Both the position numbers and the translations under genes were made by a program. The notes under the pieces were generated by a model, which was given only the letters and a program-made list of their open reading frames with translations, made no database searches and was not told the DNA's origin. From an uncultured Mailhella sp. (GTDB taxonomy: Bacteria; Desulfobacterota; Desulfovibrionia; Desulfovibrionales; Desulfovibrionaceae): a DNA stretch of 7,812 bases. Within the stretch, counting starts at the first letter, position 1. The number at the start of each line of letters is the position of its first letter. This document shows, piece by piece, positions 1 through 6,961 of the stretch. The stretch spans positions 1 to 7,812 of the forward strand of contig CAJJMX010000070.1 in NCBI GenBank assembly GCA_905192935.1, written 5' to 3'.

Positions 1-900
1 GGTGAACTTACGGCACAGCAGCTTATTGATGCCGTGCCGTCCATTTCTTCGATTGCCAGGGTGTCTGCCGAGCAGATCGCCAATACCGGCAGCGGCAACC
101 TGACCTTTGACGACTGGCTGAAGCTCGCCAAAAGAGCGAATGCGCTTCTTGCGTCCGATGACTGTGACGGCATCGTGGTCACGCACGGCACGGATACTCT
201 GGAAGAAACGGCCTATTTCCTGAATCTGGTGGTCAAGAGCGACAAGCCCGTGGTGATCGTGGGAGCCATGCGTCCCGCCACGGCCATCAGTGCGGACGGC
301 CCGCTGAACCTGCTCAACGCCGTCGGCGTGGCCGGTTCCATGGAGGCCCGCGGCAAGGGCGTGCTCGTGGTCATGAACGGCCAGATCAACGCCGCCCGTG
401 AAGTGACGAAGACCAATACGCTTTCCGTGGAGACCTTCAAGACCCCTGACTTCGGCATGCTCGGTTATGTGATCGACTACAAGCCCGTGTTTTATCGCGC
501 TCCCGTGCGCAAGCATACCAGGGACACGGAATTCGATGTTTCCAAGCTGACGACGCTGCCCCGCGTGGATATTGCCTATCAGACTCTCGGCGGCGACGAA
601 AACATGCACAAGGCCTCCGTTTCTTCCGGTGCAGAGGGGCTTATCGAGGCCGGTTCCGGCTGCGGCAGTCTTTCCAATGTTTCCCGCGCGATCTTGACGG
701 AAGCTTCCAAGAAGGGACTTATCGTTGTGCGCAGTTCCCGCACCGGCTCCGGCATGGTCACGCCGAGCAGCAAGGATGCGGAACCCGGTTTTCTCACGGC
801 GGACAATCTGAACCCTCAGAAGGCGCGCGTGCTGCTCATGCTGGCCCTGACGGTCACCAGGGACAAGGCTGAGATCCAGCGTATGTTTGCCACCTATTGA
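1..900 (+). CDS. L-asparaginase, type II-like (5' end cut by window edge)
   Basis: Hydrolyses L-asparagine to aspartate and ammonia, and in this family often L-glutamine as well. The frame is open from base 1 and enters with GELTAQQLIDAVP, a segment that lies after the first catalytic Thr in the family, so the N-terminus is missing. That lost part would hold the Thr12 and Tyr25 equivalents and any signal peptide. The GTG at 34 is internal and is not a start. Visible motifs are HGTDTLEETAYFL (the Thr89-Asp90 pair of E. coli AnsB), GAMRP, SADGPLNL, AREVTKTNT (the Lys162 equivalent) and the C-terminal NPQKARVLLMLALT. The last 299 residues align end to end with AnsB and with the Erwinia enzyme from memory. 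The family and completeness to the stop are secure. Location (periplasm or cytoplasm) cannot be judged without the N-terminus. The AnsB Gln59 position is Gly here (GSGNL for GSQDM). A terminator follows directly. Confidence 0.95.
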   Translation, partial: GELTAQQLIDAVPSISSIARVSAEQIANTGSGNLTFDDWLKLAKRANALLASDDCDGIVVTHGTDTLEETAYFLNLVVKSDKPVVIVGAMRPATAISADGPLNLLNAVGVAGSMEARGKGVLVVMNGQINAAREVTKTNTLSVETFKTPDFGMLGYVIDYKPVFYRAPVRKHTRDTEFDVSKLTTLPRVDIAYQTLGGDENMHKASVSSGAEGLIEAGSGCGSLSNVSRAILTEASKKGLIVVRSSRTGSGMVTPSSKDAEPGFLTADNLNPQKARVLLMLALTVTRDKAEIQRMFATY

Positions 901-963
901 TTTGGAATACGGAGCATGGGCTCCGCCTTCCCCGGGGGAATCGTTCTCCCCATCCCCCATGTA

Positions 964-1003
964 CGAGAGAGAGCCATGCCTGGCTCTCTCTCGGTTGTTT
1001 TTG
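964..1003 (+). terminator. Intrinsic terminator of the asparaginase gene
   Basis: A perfect 12-bp stem pairs CGAGAGAGAGCC (964-975) with GGCTCTCTCTCG (982-993) around the 6-base loop ATGCCT. It is followed on the plus strand by a T-rich tract (GTTGTTTTTG). It starts 63 bases after the asparaginase stop. The other strand has no T-run after the stem, so it acts in the plus direction only. Confidence 0.88.
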
Positions 1004-1140
1004 TTGCAGAGGCAGGCATCCCTTCGGGGAGCGTTCCGGTTGCAGGGAGCCTCGCAAGCAGGCTTTGCCGGCGTATCCCGGAAGCTTTCGGAAAACATGT
1101 CCGGGCTGGCGTGTCCGTTTTTCTCGAGGTGTGAAATGTA
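1004..1140. other. Short noncoding spacer between convergent terminators
   Basis: The full gene-free stretch between asparaginase and the MATE gene is 901-1199. Apart from the two terminators it holds a small hairpin (GGAGC 911-915 with GCTCC 920-924), a quasi-palindrome TTCCCC-G-GGGGAA at 929-941, and a weak 6-bp inverted repeat CCCGGA/TCCGGG near 1080-1110. Short open frames cross it, but none has a ribosome binding site with recognisable protein content. I see no gene here. Confidence 0.6.
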
Positions 1141-1185
1141 CGAAAAAAGGCGTCGGAAATCCTTTTCGGGACGTTCCGACGCCTT
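1141..1185 (-). terminator. Intrinsic terminator of the MATE gene
   Basis: A perfect 12-bp stem pairs AAGGCGTCGGAA (1147-1158) with TTCCGACGCCTT (1174-1185). Within the 15-base loop a further TCC/GGA pairing is possible. Read on the minus strand, the stem is followed by TTTTTTCG (complement of 1141-1148). It lies 14 bases beyond the MATE stop codon. Confidence 0.88.
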
Positions 1186-1199
1186 GTTCGATAAGCCGG

Positions 1200-2567
1200 T
1201 CAGCGGCCGATTTTTTTCTTCATGTCCTCAACGGAGAGCTGTTCCAGCTTGTGGATGCGCACAAGGTAGAGCAGGGCGGCCACGCTGAGGCCGAAGATGA
1301 GGGCTATCCAGAAGCCCAGAACGCCGAGAGGTTCCGGGGTGAAGACGTCGGTCATGCAGAGAATCCAGCCTACGGGCAGACTCACCACCCAGTAGGCGAT
1401 GAAGGAGATGCAGAAGATGGCTCTCGTGTCGTTCCAGCCGCGGAGGGAACAGAGCGTATTGGTCTGCACGCCGTCGGGGAACTGATAGAACACCTCGCAG
1501 ATGAGCAGCAGACTGGCCATCTGGATGACGGCCTGATCTTCGGTGTAGAGCGCCGCCACGGGATAGCGCACGAGATAGATGAGCGCGGCCAGCACGCAGG
1601 CCATGGCTAGGGTGATGGTGAGGGCCGTGAGTCTGGCTCTTTTGGCTCCTGCCATGTCTCCGGCTCCGAGCAGCGTTCCTACGCGTATGGTGGAGGCCGC
1701 TCCTATGGAGAAGGGACACATCCACACGAAGGCGCTCACGTTGATGGCGATCTGATGCCCGGAAACGGTGGTGACGCCGAGCGGTGCGACGATGAGCGCA
1801 ATGAGGGCGAAGGCCGCCGTCTCGTTGAGCATGGCAAAGGCGCTCGGCAGACCGATGCGCACCAGTCTTTTGAGAATGGCGGAGGAGAGACTTTCCAGCG
1901 CGAGGGCGGCGCGGTCCGTGTGGCGGACGAAGAACAGCATGGAGGCGGCCATGAACCAGAAGAGAATGGCCGTGGCCACGCCGCAGCCTGCGGCGCCCAT
2001 GGCGGGAAGTCCGAACTTGCCGAACACGAAGATGATGTTGAGCGGCACGTTGAGGGCCAGCCCTATGAAGCCGGACACCATGGCGGGGCGTGTTCTGCCG
2101 TGACCTTCCAGAAAGCAGCGCTGCACGACGAAGAACATGAGCGCGGGCACGCCCCAGAGCACGGCGAAAAGATATTCCGACGTCTTTTGTGCGAGCTTCG
2201 GGTCCATGGTTCCCCAGAGGGGGATGGTCCGGCTGATGATGAGGAAGATCGCCATGAGCAGCAGGGCGATGACTGCGGCAAGCCACAGCCCCTGACGCAG
2301 AAAACGGCGGCTTTCGATCCTGTTGCCCGAGCCCGTGGCCTGCGCCACGAGCGGAGTTAAGGCCATGAGAAGACCCTGCCCGAACATGGTGCCGGGGATC
2401 CAGAAGGACGTGGCCACGGCTACGGCGGCCATGTCGACGGTGCCGGCCCGGCCGGCGACCACGGTATCCACGAAGGACATGGCGATCTGCGCGATCTGCC
2501 CGAGAAAGACGGGAACGGCGAGAAAGACCAGATTGCGGGCTTCCTGTTTGCTGAAGTGCCTGAACAT
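1200..2567 (-). CDS. MATE-family multidrug/cation antiporter (NorM-like)
   Basis: Inner-membrane efflux pump of the multidrug and toxic compound extrusion family, expected to export cationic drugs or metabolites in exchange for Na+ or H+. The 455-residue length matches the usual 12-helix MATE protein. Hydrophobic segments run from about residue 13 to 435 in two halves, divided by a polar stretch near 215-235. Acidic residues line up with those known to matter in Vibrio NorM: Asp34 (SFVDT), Glu249 (LNET) and Asp365 (FPDG). The tail after about 437 is charged (KLEQLSVEDMKKKIGR). I chose ATG at 2567 because GGGAGGAG sits 5 bases upstream and the protein then begins MFRHFSKQEARNL just before the first helix. 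The frame stays open to 2813, but that extension is Arg/Pro-rich and not MATE-like. The gene is monocistronic, convergent with asparaginase. The substrate cannot be read from sequence. Confidence 0.93.
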   Translation of the reverse strand: MFRHFSKQEARNLVFLAVPVFLGQIAQIAMSFVDTVVAGRAGTVDMAAVAVATSFWIPGTMFGQGLLMALTPLVAQATGSGNRIESRRFLRQGLWLAAVIALLLMAIFLIISRTIPLWGTMDPKLAQKTSEYLFAVLWGVPALMFFVVQRCFLEGHGRTRPAMVSGFIGLALNVPLNIIFVFGKFGLPAMGAAGCGVATAILFWFMAASMLFFVRHTDRAALALESLSSAILKRLVRIGLPSAFAMLNETAAFALIALIVAPLGVTTVSGHQIAINVSAFVWMCPFSIGAASTIRVGTLLGAGDMAGAKRARLTALTITLAMACVLAALIYLVRYPVAALYTEDQAVIQMASLLLICEVFYQFPDGVQTNTLCSLRGWNDTRAIFCISFIAYWVVSLPVGWILCMTDVFTPEPLGVLGFWIALIFGLSVAALLYLVRIHKLEQLSVEDMKKKIGR

Positions 2568-2572
2568 GATGG

Positions 2573-2580
2573 CTCCTCCC
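2573..2580 (-). promoter_or_regulatory. MATE ribosome binding site, inside a hairpin
   Basis: On the minus strand GGGAGGAG lies 5 bases before the ATG at 2567 and fixes the start. The same bases can pair with an upstream pyrimidine stretch (complement of 2584-2593) across a 3-base loop, giving about 8 bp with a 2-base bulge. The ribosome binding site may therefore be partly hidden in the mRNA. Confidence 0.7.
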
Positions 2581-2640
2581 GGTGGGAGAGGAGGTCTTGC
2601 GGGGAAGAGAAGCCGATTCGGCAGCAAAGCGGCTTCCCTG

Positions 2641-2669
2641 TTTCGAACCTCATCCCTTTTGCAGGTCAA
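2641..2669 (-). promoter_or_regulatory. Candidate promoter for the MATE gene (weak)
   Basis: On the minus strand TTGACC (2669-2664) and TCGAAA (2646-2641) are separated by 17 bases. The -35 is good (5 of 6) but the -10 is poor (3 of 6). It would give a leader of roughly 65-70 bases and lies just after a terminator-like hairpin. It is the best sigma70-like pair I found before this gene, but may be chance. Confidence 0.28.
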
Positions 2670-2700
2670 TGGTTTGAAATACGGCTTTGTCCGTGGACCG

Positions 2701-2712
2701 GGAACCGGTTCC
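2701..2712. repeat. 12-bp perfect palindrome upstream of the MATE promoter
   Basis: GGAACCGGTTCC is self-complementary. It lies about 32 bp upstream of the candidate -35 of the MATE gene and could be an operator for a dimeric regulator. No regulator gene is present in the window. Short palindromes of this kind can arise by chance in GC-rich DNA. Confidence 0.4.
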
Positions 2713-2721
2713 GGACGGAGA

Positions 2722-2743
2722 GAAAAAGGGGAGCGTGTGCTCC
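2722..2743 (-). terminator. Terminator-like hairpin between rpsP and the MATE gene
   Basis: On the minus strand GGAGC (2743-2739), loop ACAC, GCTCC (2734-2730) is followed by CCTTTTTCT. The stem is only 5 bp but GC-rich, and the T-run is clear. No protein-coding gene lies just upstream on this strand, since rpsP has its own terminator at 3059-3016. It may end a small RNA or act as an attenuator before the MATE gene. Confidence 0.45.
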
Positions 2744-2803
2744 GAAAACATGGACGTCGCCCCGGCTCGGGACTGCGGCGTGAAGACTTCCTGGGCGCAG
2801 CGG

Positions 2804-2983
2804 ATGACGGCATGCGCAGGCCCGGTCGGCGGACTTTCGTCCGAAGCGAGGACAGCCTCGGACGAAACTTCGGACGCAGCGCAAGGCGGAAGGCGGGAAA
2901 ACGCTCTTCCGGTATTCAGCCAGGAGGCCGGAGCGTTCCGGGACGAAGAAAGATGCCGGACGCTGACGGCCGCATGCCGTCAT
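2804..2983. repeat. Nested inverted-repeat block, possible structured RNA
   Basis: A perfect 13-bp inverted repeat (ATGACGGCATGCG at 2804-2816, CGCATGCCGTCAT at 2971-2983) encloses about 154 bases. Inside are further inverted repeats: TTTCGTCCGA (2835-2844) with TCGGACGAAA (2858-2867); CGTCCGAAG (2838-2846) with CTTCGGACG (2868-2876); AACGCT and CCGG (2900-2912) with CCGG and AGCGTT (2928-2937); and a local hairpin TGACGGC (2964-2970) with GCCGTCA (2976-2982). Several of these compete for the same bases, so alternative folds are possible. No credible reading frame covers the block. It does not show the signature sequences I know for SRP RNA, RNase P RNA or tmRNA. The repeats are directly visible; a function as RNA is inference. 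Confidence 0.55.
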
Positions 2984-3015
2984 GGAGCCTGGCACCAGAG
3001 TGGTTGAGTGTTTAA

Positions 3016-3059
3016 ACTCGAAAACCCGTCAGCCGCCGAAGCGGGAGACGGGATCGAGT
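3016..3059 (-). terminator. Terminator of the ffh-rpsP operon, UUCG-capped
   Basis: Read on the minus strand the hairpin is CCCGTC (3052-3047), a TC/CT mismatch pair, CCGC-TTCG-GCGG (3044-3033), GACGGG (3030-3025), then TTTT CGAGTTT. The C(UUCG)G tetraloop is the well-known extra-stable form. An outer arm ACTCGA/TCGAGT (3016-3021 with 3054-3059) can extend the stem. It lies 16 bases past the rpsP stop, so transcription should end here. Confidence 0.85.
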
Positions 3060-3075
3060 CCTCGAAGGAAAGACC

Positions 3076-3315
3076 TTACTTGCCCAGCTTCTTGAGGAGG
3101 GTGCGCACGGTGTCGGACAGTTCGGCGCCCTTGCCGACCCAGGCCTGGAGCTTTTCGGTGTCGATGTTCAGGGTGCCGGGGTTGGTGTTGGGGTTGTAGT
3201 AGCCCAGGAATTCCAGCGGACGGCCGTCGCGGCGGCTGTCACTGTTGATGGCCACGATGCGGTAGAAGGGGCGCTTCTTGGAACCAGAGCGGGTCATTCT
3301 CACTTTAACGGACAT
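3076..3315 (-). CDS. rpsP: 30S ribosomal protein S16
   Basis: Small-subunit ribosomal protein needed for 30S assembly. The 79 residues are the normal size for the family. The N-terminus MSVKVRMTRSGSKKRPFYRI, the following RRDGRPLEFLGYYNPNTNPG and the C-terminal Trp plus LSDTVRTLLKKLG pattern are classic S16. The ATG at 3315 is preceded by CAGGAG with a 6-base gap. It lies 30 bases downstream of the ffh stop on the same strand, so the two are surely co-transcribed. In many bacteria rpsP is followed by a KH-domain gene, rimM, trmD and rplS. Here a terminator follows instead, with nothing of that set in view. Confidence 0.98.
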   Translation of the reverse strand: MSVKVRMTRSGSKKRPFYRIVAINSDSRRDGRPLEFLGYYNPNTNPGTLNIDTEKLQAWVGKGAELSDTVRTLLKKLGK

Positions 3316-3345
3316 ATCTCACTCCTGATAGGATAGGCAGCGGGG

Positions 3346-4857
<1,512 letters not shown>

Positions 4858-4891
4858 CGTATTTCCCGTTCTTATGACTTGGAACTAAGAA

Positions 4892-4925
4892 CCGTTACGC
4901 AACTTTTTCCCTCAAGTCAAGTCAA
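4892..4925 (-). promoter_or_regulatory. Candidate ffh promoter region with overlapping TTGACT boxes
   Basis: On the minus strand TTGACTTGACTTGA (4925-4912) gives two overlapping -35-like TTGACT hexamers and part of a third. The best 17-base spacing from the second puts TAACGG (4897-4892) at -10, a poor match. The position, 35-65 bases before the ffh start, is right for a promoter, but the -10 is unconvincing. Confidence 0.3.
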
Positions 4926-4976
4926 ACGTGCCGCCGGGCGGCCTGTTCCCGTCCCTTCGGGACCGGCTCGTGCCTC

Positions 4977-5005
4977 TTGCTCTTGCGCGCCTGCGCGGGT
5001 ATCCT
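4977..5005 (+). promoter_or_regulatory. Candidate selB promoter
   Basis: TTGCTC (4977-4982), a 17-base spacer and TATCCT (5000-5005) form a plausible sigma70-type promoter (3 of 6 and 4 of 6 matches) about 39 bases before the selB ATG. Two GC-rich inverted repeats lie just upstream: GCCGCC/GGCGGC at 4930-4942 and GTCCC/GGGAC at 4951-4963. Confidence 0.35.
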
Positions 5006-5023
5006 GTGCACCTCTCAGGAAAA

Positions 5024-5038
5024 CTGAACGTTCAGGAG
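5024..5038 (+). promoter_or_regulatory. selB ribosome binding site overlapped by a 12-bp palindrome
   Basis: AGGAG (5034-5038) sits 5 bases before the ATG at 5044 and decides the start. The perfect palindrome CTGAACGTTCAG (5024-5035) shares its last two bases with the AGGAG. It could be a DNA operator or a short RNA hairpin (CTGA-ACGT-TCAG) next to the ribosome site. Confidence 0.6.
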
Positions 5039-5043
5039 CTGTC

Positions 5044-6960
5044 ATGTCCGTCATCATGGGAACCGCAGGTCACATCGACCACGGAAAAACGTCGCTCATC
5101 AGGGCGCTTACAGGTATAGACTGCGACCGTCTCGGCGAAGAGAAGCGCCGCGGCATCACCATAGAGCTGGGATTCGCCTATGCCGATCTTCCCGGCGGAG
5201 AGCGCATGGGCATTGTGGACATGCCGGGACATGAAAAATTCGTGCGCACCATGGTGGCCGGGGCTTCCGGCATAGACTTCGTGCTGCTCGTCATTTCCGC
5301 CGACGAGGGCGTCATGCCGCAGACCCGCGAACATCTTGAGATATGTACGCTGCTCGGCGTGAAGCACGGCATCGTGGCGCTTACCAAGATAGACATGGTC
5401 GACGCCGATATGCGGGAACTTGCCGAGGAAGACGTGCGCGACTTTCTCAAGGGAACCTTCCTTGAGAATGCTCCCATTTTCCCCGTGTCTTCCGTGACCG
5501 GCGAGGGCCTCGACGCGCTTCGCGCCGCCATAGTCGAGGAAAGCCGCCGTCAGCCGAAGCGTCGGTCCGATCTCTTCCGGCTGCCCGTGGACCGTGTGTT
5601 CTCCCTCAAGGGACACGGGACCGTGGTCACGGGAACGCTGGTTTCCGGCTCCGCGCAGTGCGGCGACGAGGTGGAGCTTCTGCCGAGCGGAAAGCTCTCG
5701 CACATACGCAGCATCCAGAGTCACGGCTGCGCGCAGGATATTGCCGAGGCCGGTCACCGCATTTCCCTCAATCTGCACGGCCTTGCCGTTGAGGACATCA
5801 GCCGCGGCGACGTGGTCACCCATGTGGGAACCATGAAGAACTCGAAGCGCTGGATCGTGGAGCTGACCTGTCTCAAGTCGTCTCCCCGCGGTCTTCGTCA
5901 TCGCGGAGAGGTGCATTTTCATCACAGCGCAAGGGAACTTGCCGCCCGTCTGTACTTCTATGACCGCGACCGCCTCGAACCCGGAGATACCGCCCTTGCC
6001 GAAGTGCATTTTTCCGAGCCCGTGGCAGGCATATTCGGCGACCGCTGCATAGTCCGGGCCTTCTCGCCCCTGCGCACCGTGGCGGGCGGCTCCATCCTTT
6101 ATCCGCTGGACAGCGCTCCGCGGCGCAGCCACATCGACGGGACCATGCAGGAGCGGCTCATGGCGCTGCCCGACGCCGACGAGCCGACGCGCATCGGCGT
6201 GCAGCTCGAGCTTGCCGGGCGCTTCGGTGCGACGATCGCCGATCTTTCCATCCTGACCGATCTCAGCCGGAAGACGCTGGAAAAGCATCTGCAGGCCATG
6301 TCCGGCAAGGGCCTCGCCTTCTGCTGGGACAAGGATGCCCGCTGCTGGATTTCTTCCGCCTGGCTGGAACGGCTTCTTTCCCGCGCCCTGGCGGCCACGG
6401 AGGCCTTCCACAAGAAGAATCCTCTGGAGCACGGCATGGCCAAGGGCGTCATCCTGGCCGGCATGGGGGCCGGCGTTCCGCCCAAGCTGGCACACTTCGC
6501 GCTTGAGAGGCTCGTCCGCACGGGAAGACTTGCTGTCGAGGGAGAGCTCCTGCGTCTGCCTGAGCACAAGGTCTCTCTGGCCGACGATCAGCAGGCGCTC
6601 AAGGAAGCGCTTCTGAAGGCCCATCAGGCTTCGCCGCTCATGCCGCCGAACCATACCGAGCTTTTTGCCGAACTCGGCATCACGGCGCGTCAGGCGCAGC
6701 CCATATTCAAGCTGCTCGTTTCGGACGGTTCGCTCGTGAAGATCAAGGAAGACCTTTACTATCTTTCTTCCGTCATGGAGGAACTCAGGGAAAAGGTGCG
6801 TCAGTTCCTTCTGGAGCACAGTGAGATAACGCCCGGCGATTTCCGCGACATTTCCGGCATTTCACGCAAGAACGGCATCGCGCTGCTCGAGCATTTCGAC
6901 AAGGAGCAGCTGACCATGCGCGTGGGCGACAAGCGGGTGCTTCGCGGCAGGAGCGCGTGA
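5044..6960 (+). CDS. selB: Selenocysteine-specific translation elongation factor SelB
   Basis: EF-Tu-like GTPase that carries selenocysteyl-tRNA to the ribosome and binds the SECIS hairpin next to in-frame UGA codons. The 638 residues match the usual length. The N-terminal G domain has GHIDHGKT (9-16), RGITI (36-40, followed by ELGFA typical of SelB), DMPGH (59-63), TKID (114-117) and SSVTG (149-153). Beta-barrel domains follow to about 360. Four winged-helix modules of the SECIS-binding C-terminal part fill about 380-638. The last one ends FRDISGISRKNGIALLEHFD...MRVGDKRVLR, a hallmark of SelB. The start at 5044 has AGGAG 5 bases upstream. Met5 (5056) is an alternative with worse spacing. The frame is open far upstream through the ffh antisense strand, but that is not coding. 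It is divergent from ffh. selA, selC and selD are not in the window. Confidence 0.97.
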   Translation: MSVIMGTAGHIDHGKTSLIRALTGIDCDRLGEEKRRGITIELGFAYADLPGGERMGIVDMPGHEKFVRTMVAGASGIDFVLLVISADEGVMPQTREHLEICTLLGVKHGIVALTKIDMVDADMRELAEEDVRDFLKGTFLENAPIFPVSSVTGEGLDALRAAIVEESRRQPKRRSDLFRLPVDRVFSLKGHGTVVTGTLVSGSAQCGDEVELLPSGKLSHIRSIQSHGCAQDIAEAGHRISLNLHGLAVEDISRGDVVTHVGTMKNSKRWIVELTCLKSSPRGLRHRGEVHFHHSARELAARLYFYDRDRLEPGDTALAEVHFSEPVAGIFGDRCIVRAFSPLRTVAGGSILYPLDSAPRRSHIDGTMQERLMALPDADEPTRIGVQLELAGRFGATIADLSILTDLSRKTLEKHLQAMSGKGLAFCWDKDARCWISSAWLERLLSRALAATEAFHKKNPLEHGMAKGVILAGMGAGVPPKLAHFALERLVRTGRLAVEGELLRLPEHKVSLADDQQALKEALLKAHQASPLMPPNHTELFAELGITARQAQPIFKLLVSDGSLVKIKEDLYYLSSVMEELREKVRQFLLEHSEITPGDFRDISGISRKNGIALLEHFDKEQLTMRVGDKRVLRGRSA

Positions 6961-6961
6961 C

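Larger units (their letters stand above)
2568..3015. other. 448-base gene-free gap between MATE and the rpsP terminator
   Basis: Frames of 70-110 codons run through on both strands, but their products are low-complexity Arg/Gly/Ser-rich mixtures with no family resemblance and no ribosome binding site. I treat the stretch as noncoding. In minus-strand order it contains the nested inverted-repeat block (2983-2804), a terminator-like hairpin (2743-2722), a palindrome (2712-2701), a candidate promoter (2669-2641) and the MATE leader. The leader has a further 7-bp hairpin pairing GAAGCCG (2609-2615) with CGGCTTC (2630-2636). Confidence 0.6.

Noticed and set aside
1080..1125. Inverted repeat CCCGGA/TCCGGG followed at a distance by TTTTT as another plus-strand terminator.
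   Set aside because: The stem is 6 bp with a long loop, and the T-run is separated from it by over ten bases. The asparaginase gene already has a strong terminator.
1755..2360. A 201-codon plus-strand frame opposite the MATE gene, rich in Glu, His and Gly.
   Set aside because: It is an antisense shadow of hydrophobic membrane-helix codons, and the true gene is clear on the minus strand.
2568..2813. An 82-codon N-terminal extension of the MATE protein.
   Set aside because: The extension is Arg/Pro/Ser-rich without similarity to MATE proteins, and a strong Shine-Dalgarno precedes the ATG at 2567.
2804..2983. 4.5S SRP RNA, because the region lies close to ffh.
   Set aside because: The conserved GGAA tetraloop helix with GUCAGG and AGCAG was not found on either strand.
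2666..3007. Two overlapping frames of about 105 codons on opposite strands in the rpsP-MATE gap.
   Set aside because: Both have mixed low-complexity content, no good start signals and no recognisable motif, and they cross the inverted-repeat block. Comparative conservation would be needed to revive either.
2995..3062. A tRNA(Ser)-like look: GTGGTTGAGTG resembling a D-arm, CTCGAAA resembling an anticodon loop and ATCGAGTCC resembling a T-loop.
   Set aside because: The anticodon and T stems do not pair and no acceptor stem or CCA end is present. The bases are fully explained by the rpsP terminator hairpin.
5032..6819. A 595-codon minus-strand frame opposite selB.
   Set aside because: It mirrors the selB codons, has no family resemblance, and no ribosome binding site was found for it.
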